Origin: Mantis religiosa | Lineage: Eukaryota > Arthropoda > Insecta > Mantodea > Mantidae | NCBI GenBank assembly: GCA_030765055.1 | Contig: CM060950.1 | Coordinates: 276,148,975-276,212,974, forward strand | Direction of reading: 5' to 3' | Length of the DNA: 64,000 nt | Made by a program: the position numbers and the translations under genes | In this document: positions 21,233-33,400 of the stretch, piece by piece | Position numbering within the stretch: the first letter of the stretch is position 1 | Layout: each line of letters begins with the position of its first letter | Notes under the pieces: generated by a model | Told to the model about the DNA's origin: nothing | What the model saw: only the letters and a program-made list of their open reading frames with translations | Database searches by the model: none

Positions 21233-21951
21233 TGATCACGAACCCGATCGCGATAACGCGGCTTGCGCACACAAAGGTACTGATAGGCAGCACGGATATA
21301 AAGAGTATGCCAGAACAGATAAACATAATGCGAGATAAAGGACTTGCCGGCACAGATAAGGTTTCCCATATGGAACATTCTAGTGATATCTTGATTGTTG
21401 TACAGAACATACCATTTCTTGTTTGTTCTGGAAATATATAGAATTTATCAATGAGGTATTTAAGAAGGTGACCACTCGCCAAGAGTTAGTCGTAAGCAGT
21501 AAACAGCTGTAAAGTGTTGTAACAAGAGCTGATGTAATCAGAATGCTGTTGTGGTCATCGAAAATGAAATGAAATGTGTAGTGATTAACGCCCGCTTTTA
21601 CTACATACGGTACCGCAGGCAGTGACACTGATGATACATGAGATGAAGATGGAGCACCGGTGGAATGAGATGGCGGGGGAAACCGGAGGTCCCGGAGAAA
21701 ACCCGCCCCAGCGCCGTGTTGTCCACCACAAATCCCACTTTGCGGTCGCCTGGGATCGAACCCGGGCCGCCTTGGTGAGAGCCAAGCGGTCTAACCACTG
21801 AGCTACGGCGCGGTCTGTGGCCTGTGGTCATCGACCGTGGTAGATTGTGATTGTGTATGTGATGCTACTGTGAGTGTATATTTACGCAAATAAAGAACAT
21901 TTAGAATTTCTGCAAATAGGACTTTTAATTCTACGAACCCACAAAGTCACA
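21233..21951 (+). repeat. gypsy-1 5' LTR (with SINE inside)
   Basis: Starts TGATCACGAACCCGATCGCG and ends CGAACCCACAAAGTCACA. Apart from the 262-bp SINE and its duplication it matches the 3' LTR closely. The LTR includes AATAAAGAACAT as a likely polyadenylation signal near 21889. Confidence 0.85.
21561..21822 (-). mobile_element. tRNA-derived SINE inserted in gypsy-1 LTR
   Basis: Flanked by an 11-bp duplication TGTGGTCATCG (21550-21560 and 21823-21833). On the minus strand the head has an A-box-like TAGCTCAGTGG and a B box GGTTCGATCCC, followed by a central region GGGTTTTCTCCGGGACCTCC and an A/T-rich tail (CATTTCATTTCATTTT). It has pol III SINE layout and no ORF. The central motif resembles a conserved domain shared by many invertebrate SINEs, which I recall but could not compare. 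Confidence 0.9.
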
Positions 21952-21979
21952 ATTTGTGTCAGGAATGTGACATAACACA

Positions 21980-23215
21980 ATGGAGGCGGCATTGGAAAAG
22001 ATTTTGCAGCAAATGGAACAATTGAAGGTCGAATTGACAACGAAAACAGAAGCGGCAAATAACAACCTGGCCGCAGAGCTGAAAGAAATGAAGACTGCAA
22101 ATGACACCTTCGCTGCGAAGATGGAAGCTGCAAACAACAACTTGGCCGCAAAGTTGGAGACGACAAATCACAATCTGACTGCAATGAAGGCCGACCTAGC
22201 TACAGAAATGAGAGCAGCGAACGACGTCTGGCCACGGGTATGAAGGTGGCGAAAGAGGCTCTCGCCGCCAAATTTGAGGAACAGTTGGCTGGCGTGAGGA
22301 GTGACGTCACGGAGCTGGGCAAGCGGATGGGCCAAGTGGACAAGCGCGTCGAAGACCTGGCGAACCGCTTCAATGACTTAGAGGGAAATGCCAACAATAA
22401 CACCTGAACGCTGTGGTGTAAGACATTGGAAGACCTGGCGAGCCGCGTTAACCTGTAGGGAAAAGCCGACAGCAACACGAAGTCCCTGAACGCCACGGTA
22501 GAGGACATCGTCGGCAGGAGGTTGAAGGACTTCAAGGCCGATGCGCCGGGATGCGACACATCTGCGTGCGTCAAACCTCCTAAATACGATGGCGTGACAA
22601 CTTTTGAAGTCATCCGCCACCAGTTCGACACAGTGGCCATGTACAAGTGGTCACCGGAGGAAGAGGCTGAACAGCTAATAGCCAGCCTCCAGGGACAGGC
22701 CGCAGAAGTCCTGAACGCGGTCCAGACAGCGTCGGCGCCCAAGGACATCTGGGAGGTCCTGGAGAACCGCTTTGGAAACCACCGTTTAGCCGTAGCGTAC
22801 CGCAGCCAGCTGAAGTCAAGGTCACAGCAGCCAGGGGAGACGCTACAGGAGTTCGCCCTAGCAATTGAGCAGCTGGCTAGCAAAGCCTTAGTCGACCTCC
22901 CACCAGAGTTCGTATCCCGGGAAGCCGCCTACACATTCGTTGACGGGGATGAGACATGGAGATTCATCAGCGCCTAATGCTCGGTGACTCCAAAACCATC
23001 CACGAGGCGCTGACGGCATCATTGAGGATGGAGGCGGCCAAGGTGACAGCTACCCCGTCATCCAGAACTAGGAGTATCCACTGCACGGGAGACTGAAAAC
23101 CAGTCGACGGACGCCGACGAAGACCTCGTGGCCTGTGTTGGGGGCGTGGCCAGCCGGGACACCTGGAGAGAGACTGCCCATACCAGGAAGAGCAGCCGGA
23201 AAACGGAAAAAGGGC
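21980..23215 (+). pseudogene. gypsy-1 gag
   Basis: Starts ATGGAGGCGGCATTGGAAAAG. An Ala/Asn/Glu-rich coiled-coil N-terminus (21980-22240) is followed, after frameshifts and a stop near 22400-22460, by a capsid-like region (22522-22976: TFEVIRHQFDTVAMYKWSPE, EVLENRFGNHRLAVAYRSQL). A single zinc knuckle follows at about 23135-23180, reading CWGRGQPGHLERDC, so the second Cys has become Arg. The matching gypsy-2 knuckle keeps CWGC. Gag would package the RNA in the cytoplasm, but this copy is broken. Confidence 0.8.
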
Positions 23216-23219
23216 CACC

Positions 23220-26200
23220 GTGGAGAGGGACACGTCGGCGCCATCACCACCATCCCCTCGAGTGACACAGTTCGCCGTCAGCCGGCAGATGGATGACAGC
23301 CTCATCGCGGACGGTTGGGTGAGAGGGAAGCCGGGCCGCATGCTCGTAGACACCGGGGCAACCGTGAACATCATCAGATCTGATGTGGCCAAGGGCTTGC
23401 TGTCGAGAAAACCGAGCCGACCATACCAGTTAGTGACGGCATCGGTTGACACCTTGCCTGTGGAGAAGGTGGCCCTGCTGAAGTTGACCTTGGGATGGAA
23501 TGCCGTGTGTCTGTGGGTGTTCGTCGCAAAGGTGGCTGAGGAGGTGATACTGGGTTTGGATGCCCTCAGGAGCCACGAGGCGACGGTCGACGTCGGCAGG
23601 AAGATCCTGCGGCTCAATGGAGAAAGTCATACTCCGGCAACCCGAAGAGCGCCATGGAATCTGCAGGGTCATCGTGAAGGAAGACGTGGTTGTCCCCGCG
23701 AGAAGTGAGGTGGTGGTGGTGGTGGTGACGGCGCGACTGGAAGGCCAGCGGACGAAGAACATGATGCTGGGCCAGAAGACGCCCGTGCATGGACTATGTG
23801 TAGCCAGGACATTGTTGCCCTGTCGAGAGGAGGTGCCAGTGAGGCTGCTCAACCTGACGGACACCGATAACGGCATCCAGGCTGGGACGGAGTTGGAGAC
23901 ATGCGATCCCATGGTCAGCGTGACAACAATCGACAAGACACAGGAGCCGGTGCCAACACAAAACCTGGGGCCCCGGCTGGAAGGCTTACTGGAGAGGGCA
24001 GCCGACCACCTCACCATACAACAGCTGAAGAAGTTTCGACAACTGCTGAGACGATACCAGCGCGTCTTCAGCCACGGCGATAGCGACTACGTCCGCTCGG
24101 ACCGAGTACTCCACCGCATCGACACCTGAGATGCCCGGTCTATTTGGCAACCACCTAGACACGTTGAGCTGGCGAAACAAGCAGCGGTACGAGACATGCT
24201 GAAGGACTTATGAGATTCAGGGGAGTAATTGAAGAGTCTGACAGCTCTTGGTGTTCCCCTGTAGTTGTAGTTCTGGTGACAAATAAGAACGGCGAGCTAC
24301 ACTTCTGCGTGGACTACACGAAGCTGAATGCTCTCACCAGGATGGAGTGCTTCTCCTTACCCTGGATTGACAACACTCTGGACACGCTTTTTTTTTTTTT
24401 TTTTTTTTTTTTTGTATTTATAATTAACATCCTCCAACATTAAGTCATATCGGACGGTACGCTTGCTGGTGTACAGTTGTTCTCGACCCTAGATCTGAAG
24501 TCTGGTTACTGGCAAGTAGCTCTGGACCCGAGAGACAAAGAGAAGACCACATTCTCCACAGGCCAAGGGCTTTGGCAGTTCACAGTTATACCCTTTGGCC
24601 TCTGCAACATACCAGCTACCTTCCAATGCCTCATGGAGTCGGTAATGATAGGGTTGACTTATGACGCCTGCCTGCTATACCTGGACGACATCATCGTCGG
24701 TCAGAACTTCGAAGACCATCTGGAAAACCTCAGCAAGGTGCTACAGAGACTGCAGGCGACCAACTTGAAGCTGAACGCGAAGAAGTGCCAGCTCTTCCAC
24801 AAGGAAGTTAACTACTTGGACCACATAGTCTCACCAACCGGAGTGGCCACAGATCCAGAGAAGACACAGGCCGTGAGAAATTGGCCTCGGCCAAAGGACG
24901 AGAAAGAATTGCACAGTTTCCTAGGGCTGTGCAGTGATTACCGCCGTTTCATAAAGGGGTTTTGCAACATCGCCAAACCCCTCACCCACCTGAAAGAAGA
25001 ACACCGGCCTTATGTGTGGACAGAGTACGCCAAAGGCGCTTTCTAGCACCTGAAGAAGACACTGCAGTGCTCCTATTCTGAGATTTCCACAACCAGGTGG
25101 CGCTTTCATTGTGGACACTAATGCCAGCGATCATTGCAATTGAGGCGTCCTATCCCAAGTCCAGGACGGTCATGAGTGGGTGATAGCCTACTACAGCTAG
25201 ATTCCAACCAAGGCAGAGAAGAATTACTGCGTCACCCGGCGAGAGTTACTGGGTGTAGTAAACGCCTTGGAGCACTTCCACAAGTACCTGTATGGTCTGC
25301 CATTCCACCTGAGAACTGACCACTCCGCCCTAACCTGGCTACTGAGCTTTAGAAACTTGGAAGGCCAGATAGCACGTTGGGTTCAGAGGCTGCAGGAGTA
25401 CGACTTCACCTCTGAACATCGTAGAGGGAAGAGCCACGGTAACGCAGACGCCATGTCCCAAAGACCCTGCCCAGAGGAGTGCGGCCAATGCACAAGAATG
25501 GAAGAGAAGGAGCGTGCCGCAGCTGTCAGAGTTGTCATGGCAGTGCCTGCGGATGGCTGGGATAGCGCAGGCCTGAGGAGGGAGCAGCTGGCGGACACTG
25601 ACTTGGGGCCGCTCTTGAGAAGTGGAGGCAGGGACAAGACCAACCTGGGAGGACATCGCACCAAGGAGCGCCACGTACAAGTCCTACTGGGTCCAGTGGT
25701 GCTTACTGAAGACAAGAGAGGGCGTGCTGTTTCGGGTATGGGAGTCGCCTGATGGGAAGACGCAGAGAGAACAGTTGATACTTCCCCGAAGTAAGGCCCC
25801 GAAGTCTTAGAATAAGTGTACGCCGGTACTTCAGGAGGACACCTGGGAGCAAACCGAACAATCGACAAACTCAGATAGCGCTACTACTGGCTGAAGCTCC
25901 GAACAGACGCTGAGAGATGGTGCCATCAATGTCACGTGTGCGCGGCGAGTCGCGGCCCTCAGACTAGGAGCCAGGGTCGCTTGCAGCAGTACAACGTCGG
26001 AGCGCCATTCAAACGGATCACTGTCGACATAGCTGGACCATTCCCAATGTCCGACCGAGGCAGCACATACCTAATGGTGGTCGTAGACTACTTCACCAAG
26101 TGGCTGGAGGTGTATGCCATCCCGAACCAGGAGGCAACAGCAATCACAGACTGCCTCATGGAACAAGTGTTCTGTCGATTTGGGGTGCCGTTAGAGCTGC

Positions 26201-26864
26201 ACAGCGACCAGGGCACCGATTTTGAGTTCAACCTGATGAAGGAGGCACTGGAAAGACTTGGGGTTAACAAGACCCGCACAACACCTCTACATCCACAGTC
26301 GGATGGCATGGTGGAGAGATACATTAAGACCTTAGAGGAACACCTGAGGAAGGTCGTGGCCAGCCATCAGCGAGACTGGGACGTCAAGGTGTCACTATTC
26401 TTTCTGGCCTACCGCTCAACACATGGCACCACGGGGATGACGCCAGCCAGCTTAATGTTCGGCCGAGAGTTACTCCTCCCCGTGACCTGGCTTTTGGAAG
26501 GCCCCATGATGCAAAACAGCCAGCAACCGAGTATGTGGAGAACCTGGTGGACCATCTCCACGACATGCATGAGATGGCTCTTCAGAACATCCAGAAGGCG
26601 AGCGACCGCATGAAGACCTGATACGACAGGCAAGCCAACAGCCAAGGGTTACAGCAAGGTGACCTGGTCTGGTTGTATCGCCCTACTCGCACTAAGGGAC
26701 GCTGCCCGAAGCTTCAGCAGCCATGGCATGGACCGTACCGGGTGGTGAAGAGGGTGAATGACGTGGTCTATCGCATCCAGAAGGTGCCCCGAGGGAAGAT
26801 ATTGGTGGTGCACGTGGTTCGTCTGGCCCGCTACGATGGTGCTGTTCGGGATGACCAGCCTTGA
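23220..26864 (+). pseudogene. gypsy-1 pol (PR-RT-RNH-INT)
   Basis: Protease has MLVDTGATVNIIRSDV (about 23338-23386) and ILGLDALRSHE. RT spans about 24000-25045 with FCVDYTKLNALT, FSTLDLKSGYWQVALDPRD and an intact LLYLDDIIVG box (about 24675). A T-run plus about 50 bp interrupts it at 24388-24462. RNase H (25045-25480) starts after a stop at 25045 and has further stops, ending with RTDHSALTWLLSF. Integrase: zinc finger near 25810-25950 with a stop, then D (ITVDIAGPF), D (HSDQGTDF) and E (MVERYIKTLEE), and a GPY/F module (HGPYRVVKRVNDVVYRIQK, 26720-26780). It cannot be translated through. Confidence 0.85.
24388..24462 (-). mobile_element. Short poly(T)-led insertion in gypsy-1 RT
   Basis: About 26 Ts followed by about 50 bp that gypsy-2 lacks at this position, with ACGCT on both sides. 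It looks like the 3' scrap of a retroposon inserted in minus orientation. Confidence 0.55.
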
Positions 26865-26875
26865 GGAGGGAGCAG

Positions 26876-27337
26876 TGTTGCGAACCCGATCGCGATAACG
26901 TGGCTTGCGCACACAAAGGAACTGATAGGCAGCATGGGTATGAAAAGTATGCCGGAACAGATAAACGTAGTGGGAGATAAAGGACTTGCCGGCACAGATA
27001 AGATTTCTCGTATGGAACATTCTAGTGATATCTTGATTGTTGTATAGAACATTCGATTTCTTGTTTGCTCCGGAAATATCTAGAATTTATCAATGAGGTG
27101 TTTAAGAAGGTGACGACTCGCCAAGAGTCAGCCGTAAGCAGTAAACAGCTGTTAAGTGTTGTAACGACAGCTAATTTTGTAAACAGGTGTAATCAGAACG
27201 CTGTTGTGGTCATCGACGTAGGTAGATCGTGATTGTGTATGTGATGTAATACTGCTACTGTGAGTGTATTTTTACGCAAATAAAGAATGTTTAGAATTTC
27301 TGCAAGTATGACTTTAAATTCTACGAACCCACAGTCA
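26876..27337 (+). repeat. gypsy-1 3' LTR
   Basis: Starts TGTTGCGAACCCGATCGCG after the purine tract and ends near CGAACCCACAGTCA. It matches the 5' LTR apart from the SINE, with scattered differences, so insertion is not very recent. Confidence 0.85.
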
Positions 27338-27469
27338 TACTATTCTAGCTTTAAATACTGTTACAAGCTATTTTGTGTATATATGGAGTAGTGTTTGAGA
27401 TATTTCAATTTTGTTTTAATATGTTATAACCACATACATTCACAATTTTCACATATTAGACTCCAAAAT

Positions 27470-28060
27470 GCCCACTATTGGCTCACACACATTCTTTGAG
27501 TCTCTTGGGCCAGGCATCTATTGCAGAACAGATAGTGCCAATAAAAAAGTCCACCGCTGCCGCCAACAAGGAACGCTTAAAGCTTTTAAGTGAAAGGTGC
27601 CTTTTCTTGCAGACCATTCCTTCTAGCACTGACCACTGTTTGTAGTCCATGGGGTTTAAATTGGGGCTACCAGAAGGCCTCTCACCAACAGAAATGAAAT
27701 CTGGTAAATTGATCAGCAGCACTTGTATCATCCTTGTCTTGCAAAATCCCGTTGTAAGGTCCAATAATCATTGTTGCACATGATGTCACTCAAGTCCTTA
27801 ACAATAGGCTCCAGAACAGTTTCCACATATATTTGGCACTTGTTTTTGTTTCCTTTTCACAAAAATGAATTCTGGTGGAGCCTTCATAGCTCACCCAAAC
27901 ATGACTGTGGAGGGGTAGTGACTTCTCTGGAACTTAGGAACTCTCTCACAGCTTCCCGAGTATTTGCCACATATATCCTATCATTTTGGCAGTTAAGCTC
28001 TCTTCAGTGGTAAAGAAAATTCTCTGATGCCCATTGTGAGCGTACTGCTACAGGGGCTGT
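27470..28060 (-). pseudogene. mariner/Tc1-type transposase relic
   Basis: Minus strand, highest coordinate first: a weak KIFFT..ESLTAK segment, WVSYEGSTRIHFCEKETKTS, then a degraded D box (about 27760), and a C-terminal part SGSPNLNPMDYKQWSVLEGM followed by SFKRSLLAAAVDFF and AIDAWPKRLKECV. The (S)P(D)LNPMDY and W..LE pattern is the catalytic third motif of mariner-like transposases, with D changed to N in PNLNP. Several frameshifts and stops. Terminal repeats were not found. Confidence 0.65.
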
Positions 28061-28919
28061 CTTGATTTCAGTTTCCTCTGCTACTTCATCTGTGGTGTTA
28101 AGAATTGTCTGGTGCTCTGCTAATAAGCTCTGAACCCAATGTCTTCAGAAAGTATCCTGGATATTGATTGTGGGGAAATGTTGAACTCCCATGCCATAAT
28201 CTTATGCTTCTGGACTAGATTTTGCCAGATATGAGCCTCCATTGCTTTAACAGCCACCACTGTTCTCATACTACAAGAATAACCACCCCTTAGGTGTTTA
28301 CTTACACTGCAGCTCTAAGTAAACTACTGGATTATCTGGTAAATCTTGGGCTGATTTTCAGATGTTTCAGCAGTTGGAAAATCTCACTTGGTGACTTTCA
28401 GCTAGTGATGGGCGAATTTGAATACAAAAAATTGATTCATTCGATTCTTGGTAGTTCTCGAGATGTTCTCGAAATCTGTATTCGAATACAATGCAAAGTT
28501 CTCGTTTGCATTTATCCTTAGTGCTGTTCTCGAGCACTTTTTGCCTGAAGTTCTCGTTAGGTGCAGGTGCACTGAGGTGGAATTTGAATCCAGATCTCTA
28601 TTCAATATCACAGATTCTGATTGGTGGCCACAGATTCACATCTTACAGGTCAGGCAGCATAGGGGGGAGAAGTGAGCTTGGTTGACAAATAAACATTGTA
28701 AACAGATAGAGCGGGACATGTTTGATGTATAGATAAAATATGTTTACGGGTAATACCTGTTTACATCCCAAGGTTATCAGACTATCCCAAAACGTCATGT
28801 GTGTTGCAAACAGTGAATTAGAACAGGAATAAACTGTTCAAAATTGCAAATGCCAACAGTTTTTGATATCCTATACTTCCTGCCTTTGGAAACAATAAAA
28901 AGCATTTATCATCATCATC

Positions 28920-29220
28920 ATCTTATATACATATATGTAAACGCCATAACCAAGACGGGACTCGAACCCGCGGCCCTCTACGCAGAGGAATGCCAGAGAC
29001 TTCTGCTCTATCGATTCTGAGAATTTTCCTTCTTTTCATCTTTTTTATTTTTATGTTGTTTTTCTGTATTTTCACACACACACACACACGCACACGCACA
29101 CACACACACACACAGGATAAATAAATACCATACCAAAGGCGGCACTCGAACCCGCGACCCTCTACGCAGCGGAACGCCAGATATATCCGCTCCAGCAACC
29201 CCGAGCTTCTGCATCGAATA
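28920..29220 (-). mobile_element. Two tRNA-like SINE segments flanking a (CA)n tract
   Basis: Minus strand: two copies of a tRNA-like head with a B box GGGTTCGAGTCCC (28957-28972) and GGGTTCGAGTGCC (29146-29158), each preceded by CTGCGTAGAGGG. They are separated by (CA)n at about 29074-29116. They resemble tRNA genes only in the B-box half and cannot fold a full cloverleaf, so they are SINE heads. Confidence 0.6.
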
Positions 29221-29229
29221 CACGCATAT

Positions 29230-30281
29230 GTTCTCGTTTGTAGTATTCGAGAACGTATTTTGAATACAAGCAAGTTTTCTAGATTCGCAGCATATGAATC
29301 ATCCGAGAACTTGCATTCAAATGCAAACAAAAGTTCTCGTTTGTAGCAAAATGGATTCACAGCGTGTGATATCATCCGAGTACTTGCATTTGAATGCAAG
29401 CAAAAGTTCTCGTTTGTAGCATAATCGATTCGCAGCGTGTGACATCATCCCAGTACTTGCATTCGAATGCAAGCAAAAGTTCTCATTTATAGCAAAATCG
29501 ATTCGCAGCTAGTGACATCATCCGAGTACTTGCATTCGAATTGAAGCAGAAGTTCTCGTTAGTAGCAAAATGGATGTGCAGCGTGTGACATCAACCAAGA
29601 ACTTGCATTCAAATGCAAGCAGAAGTTCTCATTTGTAGCAAAATCAATTCGCAGCGTGTGACATCATCAGAGAACTTGAATTTGAATGCATGCAAAAGTT
29701 CTCGTTTGTAGCAAAATGGATTCGCAGCATGTGCCATCATCCGAGAACTTGCATTCGAATGCAAGCAAAAGTTCTCGTTTGTAGCAAAATCGATTCGTAG
29801 CGTGTGACATCATCCAAAAACTTGCATTCGAATGCAAGCAAAAGTTCTCGTTTGTAGCAAAATCGATTCACAGTTAGTGACATCATCCGAGTACTTGCAT
29901 TCGAATGCAAGTAGAGGTTCTTGTTTGTAGCAAAAGGGATTCGCAGCATGTGACATCAAACGAGAACTTACATTCAAATGCAAGCAGAAGTTCTCGTTTG
30001 TAGCAAAATCGATTCGCAGCGTGTGTCATCAATAGAGAACTTGCATTTGAATGCATGCAAAAGTTCTCGTTTGTAGCAAAATGGATTCGCAGCATGTGAC
30101 ATCATCCGAGAACTTGCATTCGAATGCAAGCAAAAGTTCTCGTTTGTAGCAAAATCAATTCGTAGCGTGTGACATCATCCAAAAACTTGCTTTCGAATGC
30201 AAGCAAAAGTTCTCATTTGTAGCAAAATCGATTCGCAGCGTGTGACATCATCCAAGAACTTGCATTCGAATGAAAGTTTGG
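29230..30281. repeat. 73-bp tandem repeat array, about 14 units
   Basis: The anchor AGTTCTCRTTTRTAGCAAAA starts at 29332 and recurs every 73 bp to 30208. Each unit holds an 18-bp palindrome CTTGCATTCGAATGCAAG. Units five apart (for example 29671 and 30036, 365 bp) resemble each other more than neighbours do, which suggests a five-unit higher-order repeat. Partial, more diverged units occur at the left edge. Confidence 0.9.
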
Positions 30282-30499
30282 AGTGTTCAAAGTATTCGAA
30301 TACAGTGTGTTTGATTCTTAAAATCATTCAATTCTACCCATCACTACTTTCTACCCTGTGTGAGGGAATCATTGCTACCCTGTTTTTGTAATCACTCCAC
30401 TCCATGTTTAAGGAAAGCATATCCACTCTTTCTCTTTCACTGTTGAATACACAGTGGTCAGGACTGACCTTCAGCAAAAATAAAAAATAAAATAAAATC

Positions 30500-33400
30500 T
30501 GCATATCTAATAGCCCGGTTTCTGGAATCTATGCCAGGCCTTATTATGCAAACTTCATTTTTAACTTTATTAACTTCTAAATCAGATTTCACAAAACAAT
30601 TTACAAATTTTGCAGCTATAATCTACTTTCTACCTTAACAAACTAACTAAATCTAAAGATTACTGGATTCCAGTAACCCTACAAATATAATCTAAAACAG
30701 TCTTTCTACTTTACTTCTACTTCAACAATATAAATCAAATCTACATTTCTACTACAGCTTTAATTCTTATAACGAAATACTGTTTCCTACAATTTTAAAA
30801 TTTGCTCTTCTGCAACTGGTAGCCAAATCTTCCTCCTACTGGTATCCATCTCCTGAAGGAACTGGCATCAGTAGATGGAGCTGGTTCGTCAGTTCCAGAC
30901 ATCCGGGTAGTCATCTCTCCGCTTCTGCATAATGAGTTGCATCTGTCCGCTCTGATACTCTCCATATATGTCTTCTCTCTCCTGGTATTCTCTTTCTCTC
31001 TATGATCTTTCTGTCTTCTTTCTGATGTCCATAATTGGCGTCTTAAATCAGGTCTTCAAGTCTGGTAATCTGTATCTTCAGTTTGTCTTGGTCCTATTTC
31101 CCTCCAATGATCTCTTAAATTATATTCTTTTCTCATAGATTGAAATGTTCTTGCATTTCTTGTATGGGCCATGTCCTGTAACAAAATGAAAAATCCTTTT
31201 CTTGGTTTTATATGTTCCAATTTTAGCCTCTCTTTAATGTCCGGAAATAAATCTTGTACTCTTCTTCCTACGTGTGCATTATCCCACTCTTCTTGCCATT
31301 CTTGTTATAAATAATTTTTCACTTCTTTCTTAGTATTGCATCTTTATCTCATAATTTTAAAAATATTCCCGTATTCTTCCTTTAGCCAATAAGTTGCACC
31401 CCTTAATCTAATGATATAGTCAATAGGCCAAATTCCCGCTACTATTAGTAGGGCCAAAATAGATGTCGTTTTTGTAGCTGTGCTGCTGCGAAGTAGTATT
31501 TGTCTCTGAGTTTTTTGGATTAAATTTGCGCAGGATTTGACCCTTAACCTATGTGCCCATGTACTTGCGCCATATCCTATTATACTTATTACAAAACTCA
31601 TATGATATATCCTTGTTGCTGTAAAAGGTATTCTATAGCTCTTTTGTACAATTGATGCTAATTTCATAATGACATTTACTGCCTTTTCTCTTACGTACTT
31701 CATATGGCTGTTTAAAAGTAATTTTCCATCTAATTCTATGCCTAAATACTTAAACACTTTGTGTCTTTTTATATTTACATTATAGATTTTAATAGTAGGG
31801 TCTCTTTTGACTTGTCCCTTAAACATCACATATGCTGATTTATGTGGGGCTAATTTTAATTTGGTTCTGACACACCACTGGTCAAGGGCATCAATCATCC
31901 GCTTTGATTTCTGTTCTAGTTCTAATCTGTTCTTTGCTTCTACCATAATCACTAAATCATCGGCATAAGCAATGATATCATATACCTCTTGCATATTCCC
32001 AATTTCCTCTAACATCGGTTCAGTTATTATATCCCAAAATAAGGGCCCTAAAATGGAACCCTGTGGGCAATGTTTATTAATTTCTCTGTCTATTTTCCCT
32101 GAAGTGGTTTGGAGATAAACTCTTCTATCCGTACAGCAATTTTTTATGCTGTTATATAGACAACTTGGGTAGTCCTTATCTCTCATAGTATTAAAAAATT
32201 CTGGCCACCATAAGTTATCGAAAGCTCCCTGAATATCAAAGAAATCTCCTATCAAATATTTCTGTTAACTTGCATTTATTCGTTTTAGTGCATAGTTTAT
32301 TGCATCTTCCGTGGATTTTTTTTTTTTTTTTCTAAAACCAAATTGCTTATCACTCATACCTATCATCATTCTATATTCTAGGATGTGTTTATATAAAAGT
32401 CGTTCCTGTACTTTTCCAAGAGTATTAAGCAAGCAAATTGGCCTATATGATTTTACTTGTGATAGGTCCTTATCTTTCCCTTTCTTAAGAATGACTTCTT
32501 TAGCTTCCATCCAACAATAGGGAATTTTTCCTAAAAATAGGCACTCATTTAATAGCTCTGCTAATATTGGTGATAATTTATTTGCCAAGTTTTGAATTAC
32601 CTCTGATACTATTCCATCTGGTCCTGGGGATTTATGTTTCTTTCCTTGCCTAATGGTGATTTTTACTTCGGTGATGTCATATGGATATATTAATCTTTCT
32701 CCCAAGTATTCTTCTTCATAAAGACATCTTATATTTGTGTACATGTTGCTCATCTATCCTATCCCATGGTAATAACTTTTCTGGTAAAAAATTAAGTGAT
32801 TCTTTCCATGTTTTCGGTTTTTCTCCATCTTCTTTTTCCAGGGTTGAAATAAATTCCAGTCCTCATATTTTCTCCATGATGATCTTATACGGAGTACCCC
32901 ATACATTATCAGTCAGTTTTTCCTTTACATAATTATCCCATGAGTTCTTCCTCGAATTTTCCAACTCCAGTTAATAATTTTCTTTTATTTTCCTATAGAC
33001 ATTTAAATTCCTATCCCTTTCTGAGTATACTACCGATTTTTGGTAAGTTCTTATGGCTTTCCTCATCTTCCTTCGCAATTTATATAATTTATCATTCCAT
33101 AGGCCGTTCACTTTTTTATCATTTCTTTTTTTAGGTACAACTTTCTTAATTGGTTCTTGAATTCTGTTAGTTATAATTTTGGCCTTTTTGTTTATATCTA
33201 TCGTATTATAAAAATTTGGCACATCAAATTCTTCCCGGACCTTATCTCAATCTGTCTTTTTAAAGTTATATCTTGTCTCTTTCTTTACACATTCATATTC
33301 TGACTTACTACTTGAAGTTCCATGCGGTCTATGGCGTCGGGTACTGGAAACGTTATGCTATCACCTTGTGGATGCATAATCCTAACACTGTCTTAGTGCT

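Larger units (their letters stand above)
21233..27337 (+). mobile_element. Ty3/gypsy retrotransposon gypsy-1, complete but dead
   Basis: LTR-gag-pol-LTR on the plus strand: 5' LTR 21233-21951, primer site 21954-21971, gag 21980-23215, pol 23220-26864, purine tract 26863-26875 (GAGGAGGGAGCAG), 3' LTR 26876-27337. Pol order is protease, RT, RNase H, integrase with a C-terminal GPY/F module. The primer site TTGTGTCAGGA is close to the 3' end expected for tRNA-Leu (from memory). Stops and frameshifts occur in gag, RNase H and integrase. I could not match a target duplication at the two outer ends. Confidence 0.85.
28403..30346. mobile_element. hAT-like non-autonomous element with internal satellite
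   Basis: Ends are perfect 10-bp inverted repeats TAGTGATGGG ... CCCATCACTA, followed by similar GAATTGAAT-type sequence. The flanks CTTTCAGC (28395-28402) and CTTTCTAC (30347-30354) match at 6 of 8 positions, fitting an 8-bp hAT duplication. There is no transposase ORF. The inside holds a unique part (28403-28900), two tRNA-like SINE segments with a CA repeat (28920-29220), and a 73-bp tandem array (about 29230-30280). Confidence 0.7.

Noticed and set aside
21760..21822. Possible true tRNA gene on the minus strand
   Set aside because: A and B boxes are present, but it lies at the head of a 262-bp repeat with an 11-bp target duplication, and a full acceptor stem is not evident. It is a SINE.
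29230..30281. CRISPR-like array
   Set aside because: Units are contiguous 73-bp tandem repeats without unique spacers, in an animal genome.
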